From G963665405 sp963665405 (GTDB lineage Bacteria > Chloroflexota > Dehalococcoidia > Lucifugimonadales > G963665405): a stretch of DNA of 64,000 bases. Where the stretch lies: contig CAXXUH010000003.1 of assembly GCA_963665405.2 (NCBI GenBank), forward strand, positions 541,055-605,054, in the 5' to 3' direction. Positions 48,312-58,194 of the stretch are shown here, piece by piece. The notes under the pieces are model-generated. The model was not told the DNA's origin. It saw only the letters and a list, made by a program, of their open reading frames with translations, and did no database searches. Every line of letters starts with the position of its first letter. Position 1 is the stretch's first letter. Made by a program: the position numbers and the translations under genes.

Positions 48312-49499
48312 GTGATCACCAGGTTCGGCTCGCTTTTCGCTGCGTATCCCGCGATCGAGAACGTCGGCTTCGACGGCAAGCCCGTCGACGACCGGCACTA
48401 CTCCAACGAGCACCTGGCGACGGCTTTCGACGACACCGCGAAGATAGCCCAGCTGATGGACAGGACCGGCTACGATGTGTTCTGGCTGGCCGAGCACCAT
48501 TTCCAGTCCGAGGGCTACGAGTGCGTGCCCAACATCCCTCTGATGGCCGTCCACCTGTCGCACCTGACCAAGAGGATCAAGTTCGGCAGCGCCTTCAACA
48601 TCCCGCCTATGTGGCACCCTCTCAGGCTGGCCGAGGACTTTGCCACCGCCGACATCCTCACCGGAGGACGGCTCATCTTCGGCATCGGCCGGGGCTATCA
48701 CACCCGGGAGGTGGAGGTTCTGGGCGCTCCGCTTCTCGACCAGGAGGCCAACCGCGACCTGTTCGAGGAGCAGGTCGAGATCATCTTCAAGGCGTTCAAC
48801 GAGGACTCGTTCTCGCACCACGGGAAGCATTACGACATCCCGGCCGCCGTGCCGTACCGCGGCCATGAGATCAAGGAGATCACCCTGGTCCCCCGCCCAA
48901 TGAACCTGCCGGTGGAGACCTGGCAGCCGATAGTCAGCGGGAGCCAGCGGGGTATGGACTTCATGGCGAAGCACGGGGTCAAGGGGCTGATAGGCGGCGG
49001 CGCCGCCCCGGGCGGAGCCTCCGAGAAGCTCGTCCACCAGTGGCGCGACACGCTCGCAAGGCACGGGCGAGACACCGTGCCCGGAGAGGACCTGCTGGTC
49101 AGCTACTACGTGTGGATGGCCGACACGCCCGAGCAGGCCATGGAGGAGGCCACACCGTACTTCGAGGAGCACACCAAGATGTTCGCTCCTCTGGGGATGG
49201 TCCCCGGACTGACCGACGAGCAGATCCGGGCCACGGCGGACCCCCAGCGGGTGCGCAGCATGGGGATGCCCACGGTGGAGGACTCCGTGAAGGCGGGCGC
49301 CTACATCTGCGGGCCGCCGGAGACGATCATCGAGACGCTGATGGAGGTCCAGAGCAGGTTCCCGGGCCTCGGCGAGATGATCCTCAGCTATCCGATCGCG
49401 ACTCCGGTGGAGACGATCCTGAAGCAGCTGGAGTGGTTCGCCAGGGACGTCATCCCTGTGTTCAGGGCCCAGGTCGCGGAGTCTGCACCCGCCGACTGA
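48312..49499 (+). CDS. LLM-class flavin-dependent oxidoreductase
   Basis: A 395-residue bacterial luciferase-like TIM barrel. DVFWLAEHHFQSEGYECVPNIPLMAVHLSHLT near residue 55 and RLIFGIGRGYHTREVEVLG near 120 are family signatures. A C-terminal GPPETIIETLMEVQ helix is present. Members use FMNH2 or F420 for monooxygenation. The start is GTG 48312 behind CCAGGAGGA. Its 3' end is partly duplicated at 46363 between the IS copies. Substrate unknown. Confidence 0.9.
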   Translation: MITRFGSLFAAYPAIENVGFDGKPVDDRHYSNEHLATAFDDTAKIAQLMDRTGYDVFWLAEHHFQSEGYECVPNIPLMAVHLSHLTKRIKFGSAFNIPPMWHPLRLAEDFATADILTGGRLIFGIGRGYHTREVEVLGAPLLDQEANRDLFEEQVEIIFKAFNEDSFSHHGKHYDIPAAVPYRGHEIKEITLVPRPMNLPVETWQPIVSGSQRGMDFMAKHGVKGLIGGGAAPGGASEKLVHQWRDTLARHGRDTVPGEDLLVSYYVWMADTPEQAMEEATPYFEEHTKMFAPLGMVPGLTDEQIRATADPQRVRSMGMPTVEDSVKAGAYICGPPETIIETLMEVQSRFPGLGEMILSYPIATPVETILKQLEWFARDVIPVFRAQVAESAPAD

Positions 49500-49542
49500 G
49501 CCGGTTGCGCCGATGTGTCCTGAGCTGTAACCCCCGGACCCT

Positions 49543-50274
49543 CTACCCCCTCCCAACGTACGGCTGCTCGGTTGGCAGGATGATCGCCTCGAGCATGTTG
49601 ACGTGCTGCGGGAGCGCCGCGATCGCCAGGACCATGGTGGCCACCTCGTCGGGCGTCATCATCGGCTCGCCGCCCTGCGACATCGGACTGCCGCCTCCGC
49701 CGTCCTTGACCACGTTTCCGGGATGCAGACAGCCGGCGGATATGCCGAAAGCCCGACCCTCCAAAGCCGTCGACTTGGTCAGGCCGATCATCCCGTGCTT
49801 GGATGCGGTGTACGGCGCGGAGTTCATCCGCGGCACCTGGCCAGAGGTGCTCCCGATGTTGATGATCCTCCCGCTGCGCTGCTTTTTCATAATCTTCATC
49901 GCCTCGCGGGTGCCCAGGAAGGCCCCGGTCAGGTTGACGTCGAGCACCCTCCGCCACGTCTCGACGGACAGCTCCTCCAGCGGGCCCCCGTCGAAGATGC
50001 CCGAGTTGTTGACCAGGATGTCGAGCCGTCCGAACTCCCCCATCGTCCGCTCGAACAGGGACACTACTTGCGACTCCTCGGTCACGTCTGTGGGGACGAC
50101 GAGGACGGTCGCGCCCGTTCCCCTGACCTCCTCCGCGGTGGCATCCAGGTTGGTGCTGTTCCTGGAGGCGATGACCAGCCTCGCTCCCTCCCTCGCGAAG
50201 GCTCGGGCGATCCCCTTGCCGATGCCGGTCCCGGCACCGGTGATGATGCACGTCTTGTCCTTGAGCTGATTCAT
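49543..50274 (-). CDS. SDR-family oxidoreductase
   Basis: A 243-residue classical SDR. It has TGAGTGIG (12-19), NNSG near 90, Ser in IGSTSG and YTASK near 154. The C-terminus PYVGRG is shared with the SDR at 18126. It is convergent with the LLM gene. Substrate unknown. Confidence 0.92.
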   Translation of the reverse strand: MNQLKDKTCIITGAGTGIGKGIARAFAREGARLVIASRNSTNLDATAEEVRGTGATVLVVPTDVTEESQVVSLFERTMGEFGRLDILVNNSGIFDGGPLEELSVETWRRVLDVNLTGAFLGTREAMKIMKKQRSGRIINIGSTSGQVPRMNSAPYTASKHGMIGLTKSTALEGRAFGISAGCLHPGNVVKDGGGGSPMSQGGEPMMTPDEVATMVLAIAALPQHVNMLEAIILPTEQPYVGRG

Positions 50275-50461
50275 GGGAAACTCCTCGGTTCGATGCGGCG
50301 CGTTCCGACGGCACGTCTCGGCAGACGACAGTTAACAGTCCGGTCCGGCGACTGTCAAGGCGGTGCGCCCGGGGGGCCGAACGGCGGGTACGCGACCGGC
50401 CCGGCCCCGAGAAAGGCCGGTGCGGCGCGGCGAATCCAGTCGAGAGCCCGCCCCTCCTAAG

Positions 50462-50490
50462 TTGAATCCGGAAAATCGCTGGGATATAAT
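50462..50490 (+). promoter_or_regulatory. Sigma70-type promoter of ferredoxin gene
   Basis: TTGAAT (50462-50467), a 17-bp spacer and TATAAT (50485-50490), about 75 bp before the ferredoxin ATG. It is one of the best housekeeping promoter matches in the window. Confidence 0.7.
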
Positions 50491-50565
50491 CAAAGTGCTG
50501 CTGGAGGGGCCGAGCGCCCCCGAAGCAAGTCTGCACCCCCTTGAGACCGGGAGGTCGAAGCCGGA

Positions 50566-50814
50566 ATGACCTACATAATCGCCGAGCCGTGCGTGGGCGT
50601 CAAAGACGGGGCCTGCGTCGACGTGTGCCCAGTCGACTGTATCTACACCAAAGACGAAGACGACATGTTCTACATCAACCCCGAAGAGTGTATCGACTGC
50701 GCGGCCTGCGAGCCGGTCTGTCCCGTGACCGCCATCTTCGCCGAGGATGACACGCCGGACCAGTGGGTCGACTTCATCGACAAGAACTACGTCTACTTCG
50801 GACAGTCGCGCTAG
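50566..50814 (+). CDS. 7Fe ferredoxin
   Basis: 82 residues with eight cysteines (C9, C17, C21, C25, C42, C45, C48, C52). The arrangement C-x7-C-x3-CP-x2-C, then CIDCAACEPVCP, matches FdxA-type ferredoxins. In these, one cluster is 3Fe-4S because a Cys at the C11 position of Azotobacter FdI is absent (Val here), and the other is 4Fe-4S. It is a soluble electron carrier. It precedes aconitase by 114 bp and shares its orientation. Confidence 0.93.
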   Translation: MTYIIAEPCVGVKDGACVDVCPVDCIYTKDEDDMFYINPEECIDCAACEPVCPVTAIFAEDDTPDQWVDFIDKNYVYFGQSR

Positions 50815-50928
50815 CGCCGCGCGCGCCAGACGGCGCCGCATCCAGAACCTTTGGCGGCGGCCCGGGTCGGCCGAATTGGTCTCCCAGGCCGCTTCTCTGA
50901 ATCGTTCGTCTCGTGGGAGGGCCGAGTC

Positions 50929-53217
50929 ATGGTCACTATCGAGTCCACACCTGAGTTCGTGAGCGGGGTCTACGAGGCGATGGAGAGCAAACTGCACGTC
51001 GTTCGCCGAAACTTGGGAAGGCCAATGACCCTGGCGGACAAGGTTCTCCTGTCCCACCTGGATGATCCCGAGACCCAGGCGTTGGAGCCGGGGGTGAGCT
51101 ACCTGCTCCTGAGGCCGGACCGCGTGGCCCTTCAGGACGCGCTGGGCCAGACGGTCATGCTCCAATTCTTGCAAACCGGGCTCACCGGCACGTCGATCCC
51201 GACCACCATTCATTGCGATCATCTGATCCAGGCAAGGGTGGAGGGTAACCTCGACCTGGTGGCCTCTATCGAAGAGAACAAGGAGGTCTATGACTTCCTT
51301 CAGACCGCGTCCGCCAAGTTTGGCGTAGGTTTCTGGGGCCCGGGCTCCGGTATCATCCATCAGGTGGTGCTGGAGCAGTACGCCTTTCCAGGCGCGCTTA
51401 TCATCGGCACCGACTCCCACACCCCTAACGCCGGCGGCCTCGGCGCATGTGCCGTTGGCGTGGGAGGTGCAGACGCCGTCATGGCCGGCCTGCCGTGGGA
51501 GCTGCTGTACCCACGCTTCATCGGCGTGCACCTCACCGGTGAGATGGGGGGCTGGACCGCGCCGAAGGACGTGATCCTGTACCTGGCCGGCGAGCTGACC
51601 GTTGCCGGCGGTACTAACGCCATAATCGAGTACTTTGGCCCCGGCGCCGGCTCCATAAGCTGCACCGGTAAGGCGACCATCACCAACATGGGCGCGGAGC
51701 TTGGTGCTACAACCTCTATCTTTGCTCACGATGATCGAATGAACAGGTATCTGAGTGCCACAGATAGGGGAGCGCTTGCTGACCTGGCCGATCAGCACCA
51801 CCACCTGCTAGTGCCTGACGAGGAGGTGGTGGCAAATCCGCAAGACTACTTCGACCGGGTCGTTGAGATCGATCTGTCCAGGCTGGAGCCTCACATCGTC
51901 GGGCCTCACTCTCCTGACCGCGCCCGGCCCCTGTCGGCCCTCGCAGCAGAGGTGGCGGATCCTTCCAACGGTTTTGTCGACGAGATCGATACCTCCCTTA
52001 TCGGGAGCTGTACGAACTCATCGTATGAGGACATGAGTCGCGCTGCCGACGTGGCGGACCAGGCCCGCGCCCACGGGATCAAGGCCGCTACCCCGCTTAT
52101 GGTAACTCCAGGCTCCGAGCAGGTGCGCGCAACCATAGAGCGCGACGGCCAGATGGCATCCCTCAAGGCCATAGAGGGGGTTGTGCTGGCCAACGCGTGC
52201 GGACCCTGCATAGGCCAGTGGAAGCGAGAGAAGCTGCTCGACGGCGTTCCCAATACGATAGTCACCTCCTACAATCGCAACTTCCCCAGACGCAACGACG
52301 GCCGGTCCGAGACCATGAACTTCATTGGGAGCCCGGAGATCGTGATAGCCCTCTCACTGGGGGGAAGGCTCTCCTTCAACCCGCTCACCGACACGCTGAC
52401 TGGCGCCGACGGTAAACCCTTCAAGCTGGAGCCGCCCAAGCAGGCTCCGGAGGTGCCTCCAGGAGGCTTCGACGCGGGCGAGTCTGCCTATGTGGCTCCC
52501 CCTGAGGACGGCACCAGCATCGAGGTCAGCGTCGACCCCAACAGCGAGCGCCTCCAGCTGCTGGAGCCCTTCCCCGCCTGGGACGGCAACGACTTCCTGG
52601 AGGTCCCGGTCCTGATAAAGGTCAAGGGCAAGTGCACCACCGATCACATCTCACCTGCCGGACCCTGGCTGGCGCTGCGCGGCCACCTGGACAAGTTCAG
52701 CGACAACATGTTCATGGGCGCCATCAACGCCTACACGGACGAGGCCGGCAAGGGGCTAAACGTTCTGACGGGCGAGAGGGACGTAGCCATCTCACGGATC
52801 GCCAGGCACTACAAGGCTCAGGGCTTGAGGTGGGTGGTCGTCGGCGATCGCAACTACGGGGAGGGCAGCAGCCGTGAGCACTCGGCTATGTCGCCCCGGC
52901 TCCTGGGTGGAGCCGCCGTCATCGCCCGGAGCTTCGCCCGGATCCACGAGTCCAATCTTAAAAAGCATGGGCTGCTGCCCCTGACCTTCTCCGATCCGGC
53001 CGACTACGACCGGATACGCGAGGACGACCGCATCAGCCTGACCGGGCTGGCCTCTCTGGCCCCGGGAACACCCGTGCGGTGCATGGTAAGCCACTCCGAC
53101 GGGACCACCGAGGTCCTGAGCCTCAACCACTCCTTCGCAGAAGACCAGATCCCCTGGTTCCGGTACGGCTCAATGCTGAACTACCTGTTCCGCCAGGGGG
53201 GCAACGGCCACGGCTAA
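50929..53217 (+). CDS. Aconitate hydratase
   Basis: 762 residues, the size of mitochondrial-type aconitases. Cluster cysteines occur in LIGSCTNSSYEDM near 360 and in NACGPCIGQWKRE near 422-425. TDSHTPNAGGLGA is near 165. The swivelling domain has GKCTTDHISPAGPW near 568 and GDRNYGEGSSREHSA near 645. ATG 50929 follows TGGGAGGG. It interconverts citrate and isocitrate. Its stop codon lies inside the terminator stem. Confidence 0.96.
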   Translation: MVTIESTPEFVSGVYEAMESKLHVVRRNLGRPMTLADKVLLSHLDDPETQALEPGVSYLLLRPDRVALQDALGQTVMLQFLQTGLTGTSIPTTIHCDHLIQARVEGNLDLVASIEENKEVYDFLQTASAKFGVGFWGPGSGIIHQVVLEQYAFPGALIIGTDSHTPNAGGLGACAVGVGGADAVMAGLPWELLYPRFIGVHLTGEMGGWTAPKDVILYLAGELTVAGGTNAIIEYFGPGAGSISCTGKATITNMGAELGATTSIFAHDDRMNRYLSATDRGALADLADQHHHLLVPDEEVVANPQDYFDRVVEIDLSRLEPHIVGPHSPDRARPLSALAAEVADPSNGFVDEIDTSLIGSCTNSSYEDMSRAADVADQARAHGIKAATPLMVTPGSEQVRATIERDGQMASLKAIEGVVLANACGPCIGQWKREKLLDGVPNTIVTSYNRNFPRRNDGRSETMNFIGSPEIVIALSLGGRLSFNPLTDTLTGADGKPFKLEPPKQAPEVPPGGFDAGESAYVAPPEDGTSIEVSVDPNSERLQLLEPFPAWDGNDFLEVPVLIKVKGKCTTDHISPAGPWLALRGHLDKFSDNMFMGAINAYTDEAGKGLNVLTGERDVAISRIARHYKAQGLRWVVVGDRNYGEGSSREHSAMSPRLLGGAAVIARSFARIHESNLKKHGLLPLTFSDPADYDRIREDDRISLTGLASLAPGTPVRCMVSHSDGTTEVLSLNHSFAEDQIPWFRYGSMLNYLFRQGGNGHG

Positions 53218-53236
53218 CTGTTCCTGGCCGTTTTTT
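53203..53236 (+). terminator. Intrinsic terminator overlapping aconitase stop
   Basis: AACGGCCA (53203-53210) pairs with TGGCCGTT (53225-53232), followed by a six-T run. Confidence 0.75.
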
Positions 53237-53600
53237 CTCGGAACGACCGCCCATTCCCCCGGTCACACCCGGGCGCGTCGGCCAGGTCGGCTCCGATAGC
53301 CCGCTCTGAGAGTCCCTACCGGGCCAACCTGTGCCGCTCACGCCGGTGGTACAGGCGCTGCCGGGCCGGAGTTGGGCAGCCGGGATTCGGTTGCTAGATG
53401 GGCACCTTTAACTGTTGGTGGTCCATGGCTCCGACGTGGGTGATGTCCAGGACGCTCTGGACCTGGGCCACTGCCCAGGTGGATGACTCCGGCGTATCGG
53501 CCCCCTAGAAGCTTCCCTGAGCCAGCGATCTCAGCTTCCCGTACTTTCGGAGCCTCGGCTTCACATAGAGTTTGACGCTCTTCACCGGTGCTCTCCTTCT
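53237..53600. other. Gene-free stretch with possible gene-tail remnant
   Basis: No convincing gene. On the reverse strand, 53397-53503 reads TWAVAQVQSVLDITHVGAMD then HQQLKVPI and a stop. This has protein-like composition but I do not recognise it; it may be the tail of a degraded gene. Confidence 0.35.
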
Positions 53601-55515
53601 CTATCCACCCGCCACGAGCGGGGCCTGTGACCATGCCGAGTGCCACCACGGTCGCGCCGCTGAGGAAATACTCGCATTCTTGGGGACCACGTCGGACAGC
53701 AGAATCGCCGTGTCACTCGAGGCCCACAGGGTGACGGTGTTTTCCGACCCGACCGACATCGCGGATCCCAGGTCGATGGTCATGGACTCCTGACCCGCGG
53801 CGGTCTGGAACCACGTGCCGTTCACGTTCACCATCACGGTGGACCCGGTCGGCCCATTAGGGCTGATGGTCAGGTATCTCTCCCTGAACGAAACTCCCGT
53901 GAGCGGCAGCGTAGGCGACCCTCTCGTCAGCGTCGCCAATACGGGATCGCAGGTCGAGCTGTTGCCTGCGACGTCGATGGCCTGAATCTCAACTCTCGCC
54001 CTCTTACTCTCGTCGATCTTGTCGGCAACGACCTCGACCACCGCGTTCGTGCCCGCGGAGAACGCCGGGATGTTCACGACGGCGTTCTTCACAACCAGGC
54101 CGTTGATCGCGTCAAGCCCGCTCCCCGTGTCCTCTACCTCGACGAGGAGGTTCGTCGGGGTCGGTGCGTGGGCGATGTTGACTCCGATGACCTCGCAGCG
54201 AGGTGGCGTGGTGTCTGACGATCCGGACGGTTGGTTCGTGAATACGCATATTGCGTGCTCCCCCGACTCGAGATGGATCGTTACGCCGTTCGGAACTGGA
54301 GTGAAGTCCGCCCCCTCACAAGCGGCGCTTACTAGATCGAATCCGGGGGTCGGAGCCTCGGTAACTGTGTAGTCGTTCAAGGCCAGCGGCGCGAATGTCA
54401 TGCCGGACGAGCCGGCCGTTACCGAGAAGCCGCCAAGATCCCCCTCAAAGTCGAACCGCTCACCGGCCAGCGCGGCGTCGCCCTCTTTTCGGATGGTGAT
54501 GGTCCCTGGACACTCTTCGTTCGGCGTCAATGCGACGTCCAGATCGCTCGCGGCGGGCGGGATCGATACGGGTCCACCCTCGTTCGTCATGAACCCCGCT
54601 TTTTCGACCTGTACCTTGTAGGTGCCCGGCACGACGTCCCATGCGTACCGTCCGTCCGGTCCGGTGGTAAGCGGATTTGTCGCGGGCAAGTGATCCGTAG
54701 TCAGCGGCAGCACGAAATTGCCGGTTCCCGGCGGCGACTCCCTCAGCAACGTTACGGTTGCCGTCTCGATCGGCTCATCGGTACACGCGTTCAGTACGGC
54801 ACCACTCGGGTCGACGAATATGACATCGGCGATCTCGAAAAAGTCATCGAGTCCTATGTTCTCTGGAGCCTCAGGGTATCCGGGCGTATCGGTAGGCCCA
54901 CAGTCAACGTCCACCCTGATTGTTGAGACGCCGAACGGGAAAGGCGGGTCAAACACGACCGCCCACTCACCGCCTCCGAAGTTGACCATCCGCTGCATCC
55001 TCGTGGTCCCGTCGGCCAGGAACAGTGTGGCCTGGGGAGGCTCGAAAGGCTCGCATAGGTCAATCGTCTTTTGGACCGTCAGAGGTCGGCCACGGGGAAG
55101 TTCAAAGTCGCCGTCGCATGCGCCCGGTATGATGATGTCGTCAGGGCAAGGCGTGAGCTCTCTATTCCCGAAGTCTACGACTACTATTTCTCCTTGAGCG
55201 ACCGTTACTCGCTGGAATCTGGGTGTTGTGTTGATAGTTCCCGATGGCAGAGTTTCTACCACCGTTTGCGTGCCAACGGCGACGTCCTCAAACGAATAAA
55301 GGCCGCCTACCCCGGTGAAAGTGCATCTGAAGGACGGTTGGAGGCAAATCCGTACTCCCACGACCCCCAACTCCCCAGGGTCCTGCATCCCGTTGCTATT
55401 CTCGTCGTTGAACTTCGTTCCCCGGATCTCTCCCGTGGGTACCAGGTGGATTCCCAAAACCGTTGAGCGGTTGCCGAAGTCGAGACCTCGCCGGATCTCT
55501 CCCGAGGTTACGTCA
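53601..55515 (-). pseudogene. C-terminal part of large SdrD/Cna-like secreted protein
   Basis: About 640 codons without start, cut by the IS256 element. It begins TPIDVTSGEIRRGLDFGNRS. One full SdrD-B-like repeat follows (GEIRGTKFNDENSNGMQDPGELGVVGVRICL, then VVVDFGNRE), then further Cna-B/carboxypeptidase-regulatory-like domains (TTGPDGRYAWDVVPGTYKVQVEKAGF; DLGGFSVTAGSSGMTFAPLALNDYTVTEAP). Ig-like domains come last. It is the downstream half of the gene starting at 58194. It was probably a secreted or surface filamentous protein, and is not expressed as a unit now. Confidence 0.75.
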
Positions 55516-55518
55516 ATA

Positions 55519-56865
55519 GGTGTGTAAACGACATCAGGCGGCGACCATCTCAGCCGTTGATTCAATGGCGATTCCATCCGCATACTGTGCACCGAGGTAG
55601 ACGTCTTCGATCAACTCAGGGGCCTTCAGACGCCTGAAGCGTCCTTCGGCGACCATCAGCATCTTCCAGATCACCGCTATCGCCCGATCGACCCTCTTGT
55701 AGCGCTTGGCGGCGTCTGTCCGAAGCCTGAGGGCCGCGAAGGGTGATTCCACTGGGTTCGTCGTGCGAAGGTGCCCCCAGTGCTCCTTTGGGAAGTCATA
55801 GAAGGTGACCATGCGGTCCCAGTCCCGCTCCAAGGCCTCTGAGGCCGCCTCGTAGGAGTGGTCCCAGTCCCGCCGCACCACCTGGTGAACACCGTCCTGA
55901 GACGCTCAGCCTCCGTCCGAGTCGGCGCGTAGGGGATAGTACGCAGCATGAGCTTGGCCTGGTCCTGTTGTCGCTTTGGAAGCTTGGCGAGCACGTTTAC
56001 GATCTTGTGGTTCCAGCAGCGTTGCTCTGCTGCCTGCGGATAGACGTTGCGCAGAGCTCCCCAGATGCCCAGGTGTCCGTCTCCAACCACCAGCCTCGGG
56101 CAACTCAAGCCCCGGCGCTTGATGTCCCTGAGCACCTCGGACCAGCTCTCTGTGGACTCCCTGTATCCGGGAACAGTGCTCACCACCACCTTGCTCCCGT
56201 CGCTCAGGGCCGCCATCACCACCAGTACCGCCGCCTTCTCCTTCTCAAGACCAGCCTTGACGTAGACTCCATCCACCCACATGTACACCACTTCGAGGTC
56301 ATCCAGGGGCCGGCTGCGCCATTGGGCAAGCTCATCGTTCCACTTGGACTTCAACCGGGCCACCGTGCTCGCCGATACCGGTGCGTCCTCTCCCAGCAGC
56401 CCCCGCAAAGCCAGATCGAAGTCGCCTTCGGATAGACCGTGCAAGTACAGCTCGGGGATCAGCTCAGCAATCTTCCTGGTCCTGTTGACGAACAGCGGCA
56501 GCAGCCGGCTCTCGAACTGCTCCTCGGTATCGCGGACTCGCGGCCGCCTCAGCTGTATCGTTCCCGAACTCAGCGTAAGCCTCCGGGCTCTGCCGTATCC
56601 GTTCCGATAGCCGGTATCGTTGTCCGAGTCGGATCTGAGCGCCGACTTCGCCCTTCCCAGAAACGCCGTCACCTCCTCCTCCAGCAACTCCTGGATCAGC
56701 CTCTGGACCTGGCTTCGCACCCAATCCTCCAACTGCTCCCACTCCGGCCTTGACTCCGACCTACTCCCAGTGCTTTCCTTCCTCATGGGCGGTGTATCTC
56801 CTCTCTCGGGCCTTGAGCCCGTGTTGTTCAGACAGAGGGTACACCGCCTGACTGTTTACACACTT
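55519..56865 (-). mobile_element. IS256-family element
   Basis: About 1.35 kb with imperfect inverted repeats: GTGTGTAAACGACATCAGGCGG at the left, and the complement of GTGTGTAAACAGTCAGGCGG at the right end near 56865. It interrupts an SdrD-like gene. No clear target duplication is visible. Confidence 0.75.
55534..56786 (-). pseudogene. IS256/mutator-type transposase, frameshifted
   Basis: Residues 1-290 read in one frame from 56786. They contain GYRNGYGRARRLTLSSGTIQLRRPRVR, DGVYVKAG and VVGDGHLGIWGALRNVYP, with the DDE Asp residues. Near 55885 the frame shifts. The remainder, HVV-RRDWDHSYEAASEALERDWDRMVTFYDFPKEHWGHLRTTNPVESPFAALRLRT, continues in another frame to 55534. It is probably inactive; nothing suggests a programmed slip site. 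Confidence 0.82.
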
Positions 56866-57252
56866 TTTGAGGATACCTCTCTCTCCCTGGCCTAGCTGTA
56901 TGAAGTGGGGTTGACCGTCGGGTGGGAAGGTTTGACCGAACGGGGTTTCTTCAACCCTGTAGAATCCTGGAGGCACGTCCAGAAACGAGTAGTTTCCGTC
57001 CGCATCCGTGAAGGTCGCCCGGAAAAGATCCCCGAGGTCGTCCGGAGGCGTTAAGGCATAAAGGTTAATCCGTACCCCTTCCAGCCCTGGCTCCCCTGGG
57101 TCCCTTACTCCATCGGCGTTCAGGTCATCCCACTTCATTCCATGGATTTCGGCTAGATCTTCGATAACGTCGATGAAGCCGCAATTGTTGGACACGTAGA
57201 CACGGTCTGTCGCGGGATTGACGACGACGTCCAGGGTATTGTCCAGGGTATT
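56866..57252 (-). pseudogene. Middle fragment of the propeller/SdrD gene
   Basis: Reads NTLDNTLDVVVNPATDRVYVSNN (last YVTN blade), then MKWDDLNADGVRDPGEPGLEGVRINLYAL and DADGNYSFLDVPPGFYRVEE, an SdrD-B domain. It is bounded on one side by IS256 and on the other by a 56-bp IS1380 scrap. Confidence 0.7.
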
Positions 57253-57308
57253 GCTGAAGACAGACACCGGCCCCATTTACCCGAATCGTGCCCGGACCAT
57301 CGCCTCCC
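57253..57308. repeat. 56-bp internal piece of the IS1380 element
   Basis: Identical to 25800-25855 in IS1380 copy 1. No IS end is present. It introduces the stop codon that ends the upstream propeller frame. Confidence 0.85.
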
Positions 57309-58194
57309 GTCCACAGGCGCGGTTCAGAGAACCCCCAACTTCCCCCGTGTCGCCATCGACGGCAAAGAAACCTGTGCCGCCGCCACTCGAATAGAGCCTA
57401 TTGGTAGCGGGGTTGAAGTCCAGATGCCCCACGTCACCAAAGGCGAAGGTGTCGATCACGGAGAGCGTGTTCCCGTCGACGACCGAGACGGTTCCGTCCC
57501 CTACGTTACCGATATAGATGCGGTTGCCTACGGGATCGGCTGTCACTCGCCGAGGACCCGGCCCAACGGGAATTGTGGCTGCAACGGTGTTGTCGGCACC
57601 GTTGATGGCGGTGACCGTATTACTATCGCGGTTCGCAACAAAGATCATGTTAGTGGCAGGGTTGACGACGACCTCCGCAGCGCGGACCCCAACGTTGATG
57701 GTGTCGATAACGAGGTTTGTGGCCCCGTCGATAACCGACACCGTATCGTCGAGCGCGTTCACAGTATAGATGCGGTTCGTATTGGGGTTCACAGCCACGC
57801 TGACCGGTGCACTGCCTACGGCTATAGTCGTCAGTACGGTGTTGTCGGCCCCGTCGATGACCGTTAAGGGACCGCTTCGGGTGGCGTGAGCTACATAGAT
57901 GCGGTTCGTGTTGGGGTTAACGGCGACGCCTCTGGGAAACGGATCTACGACAATGGTTGTGATCTCCTCATCGGTATCTCCGTCGATGACGGACACTGTG
58001 TGTATGCGGAAGAAACCGCCGCTTGTAGTGTAGATACGGTTGGTGAAGCGGTTAACTGCCAGGCTGAAAGGCCCCGGCGGCGAAACGTCGATTCGTCCGG
58101 TCACGCCGGGGTCGACGTGAGCAGCATCGATGGGGATGTTCGTAGCCAACAGCGGAACGACCACCGCCACGAGTGCTAGAGTTAGCTTCTTCAT
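57277..58194 (-). pseudogene. N-terminal part: secreted YVTN beta-propeller protein
   Basis: 305 residues with a signal peptide (MKKLTLALVAVVVPLLATNIPIDAAH) and six or more YVTN blades. Each blade has a VNP.TNRIYV/VIDG pattern (for example VAVNPNTNRIYVAHATRSGPLTVIDGADNTVLTTIAVG). The last ~10 residues come from the IS1380 scrap. Originally it continued into the SdrD-like domains at 56866 and 53601. A truncated propeller could still be secreted. Confidence 0.78.

Noticed and set aside
55870..55900. Programmed frameshift in the IS256 transposase
   Set aside because: IS256 transposases are normally single-frame, and no slippery heptamer or downstream structure is evident. Mutation is simpler.
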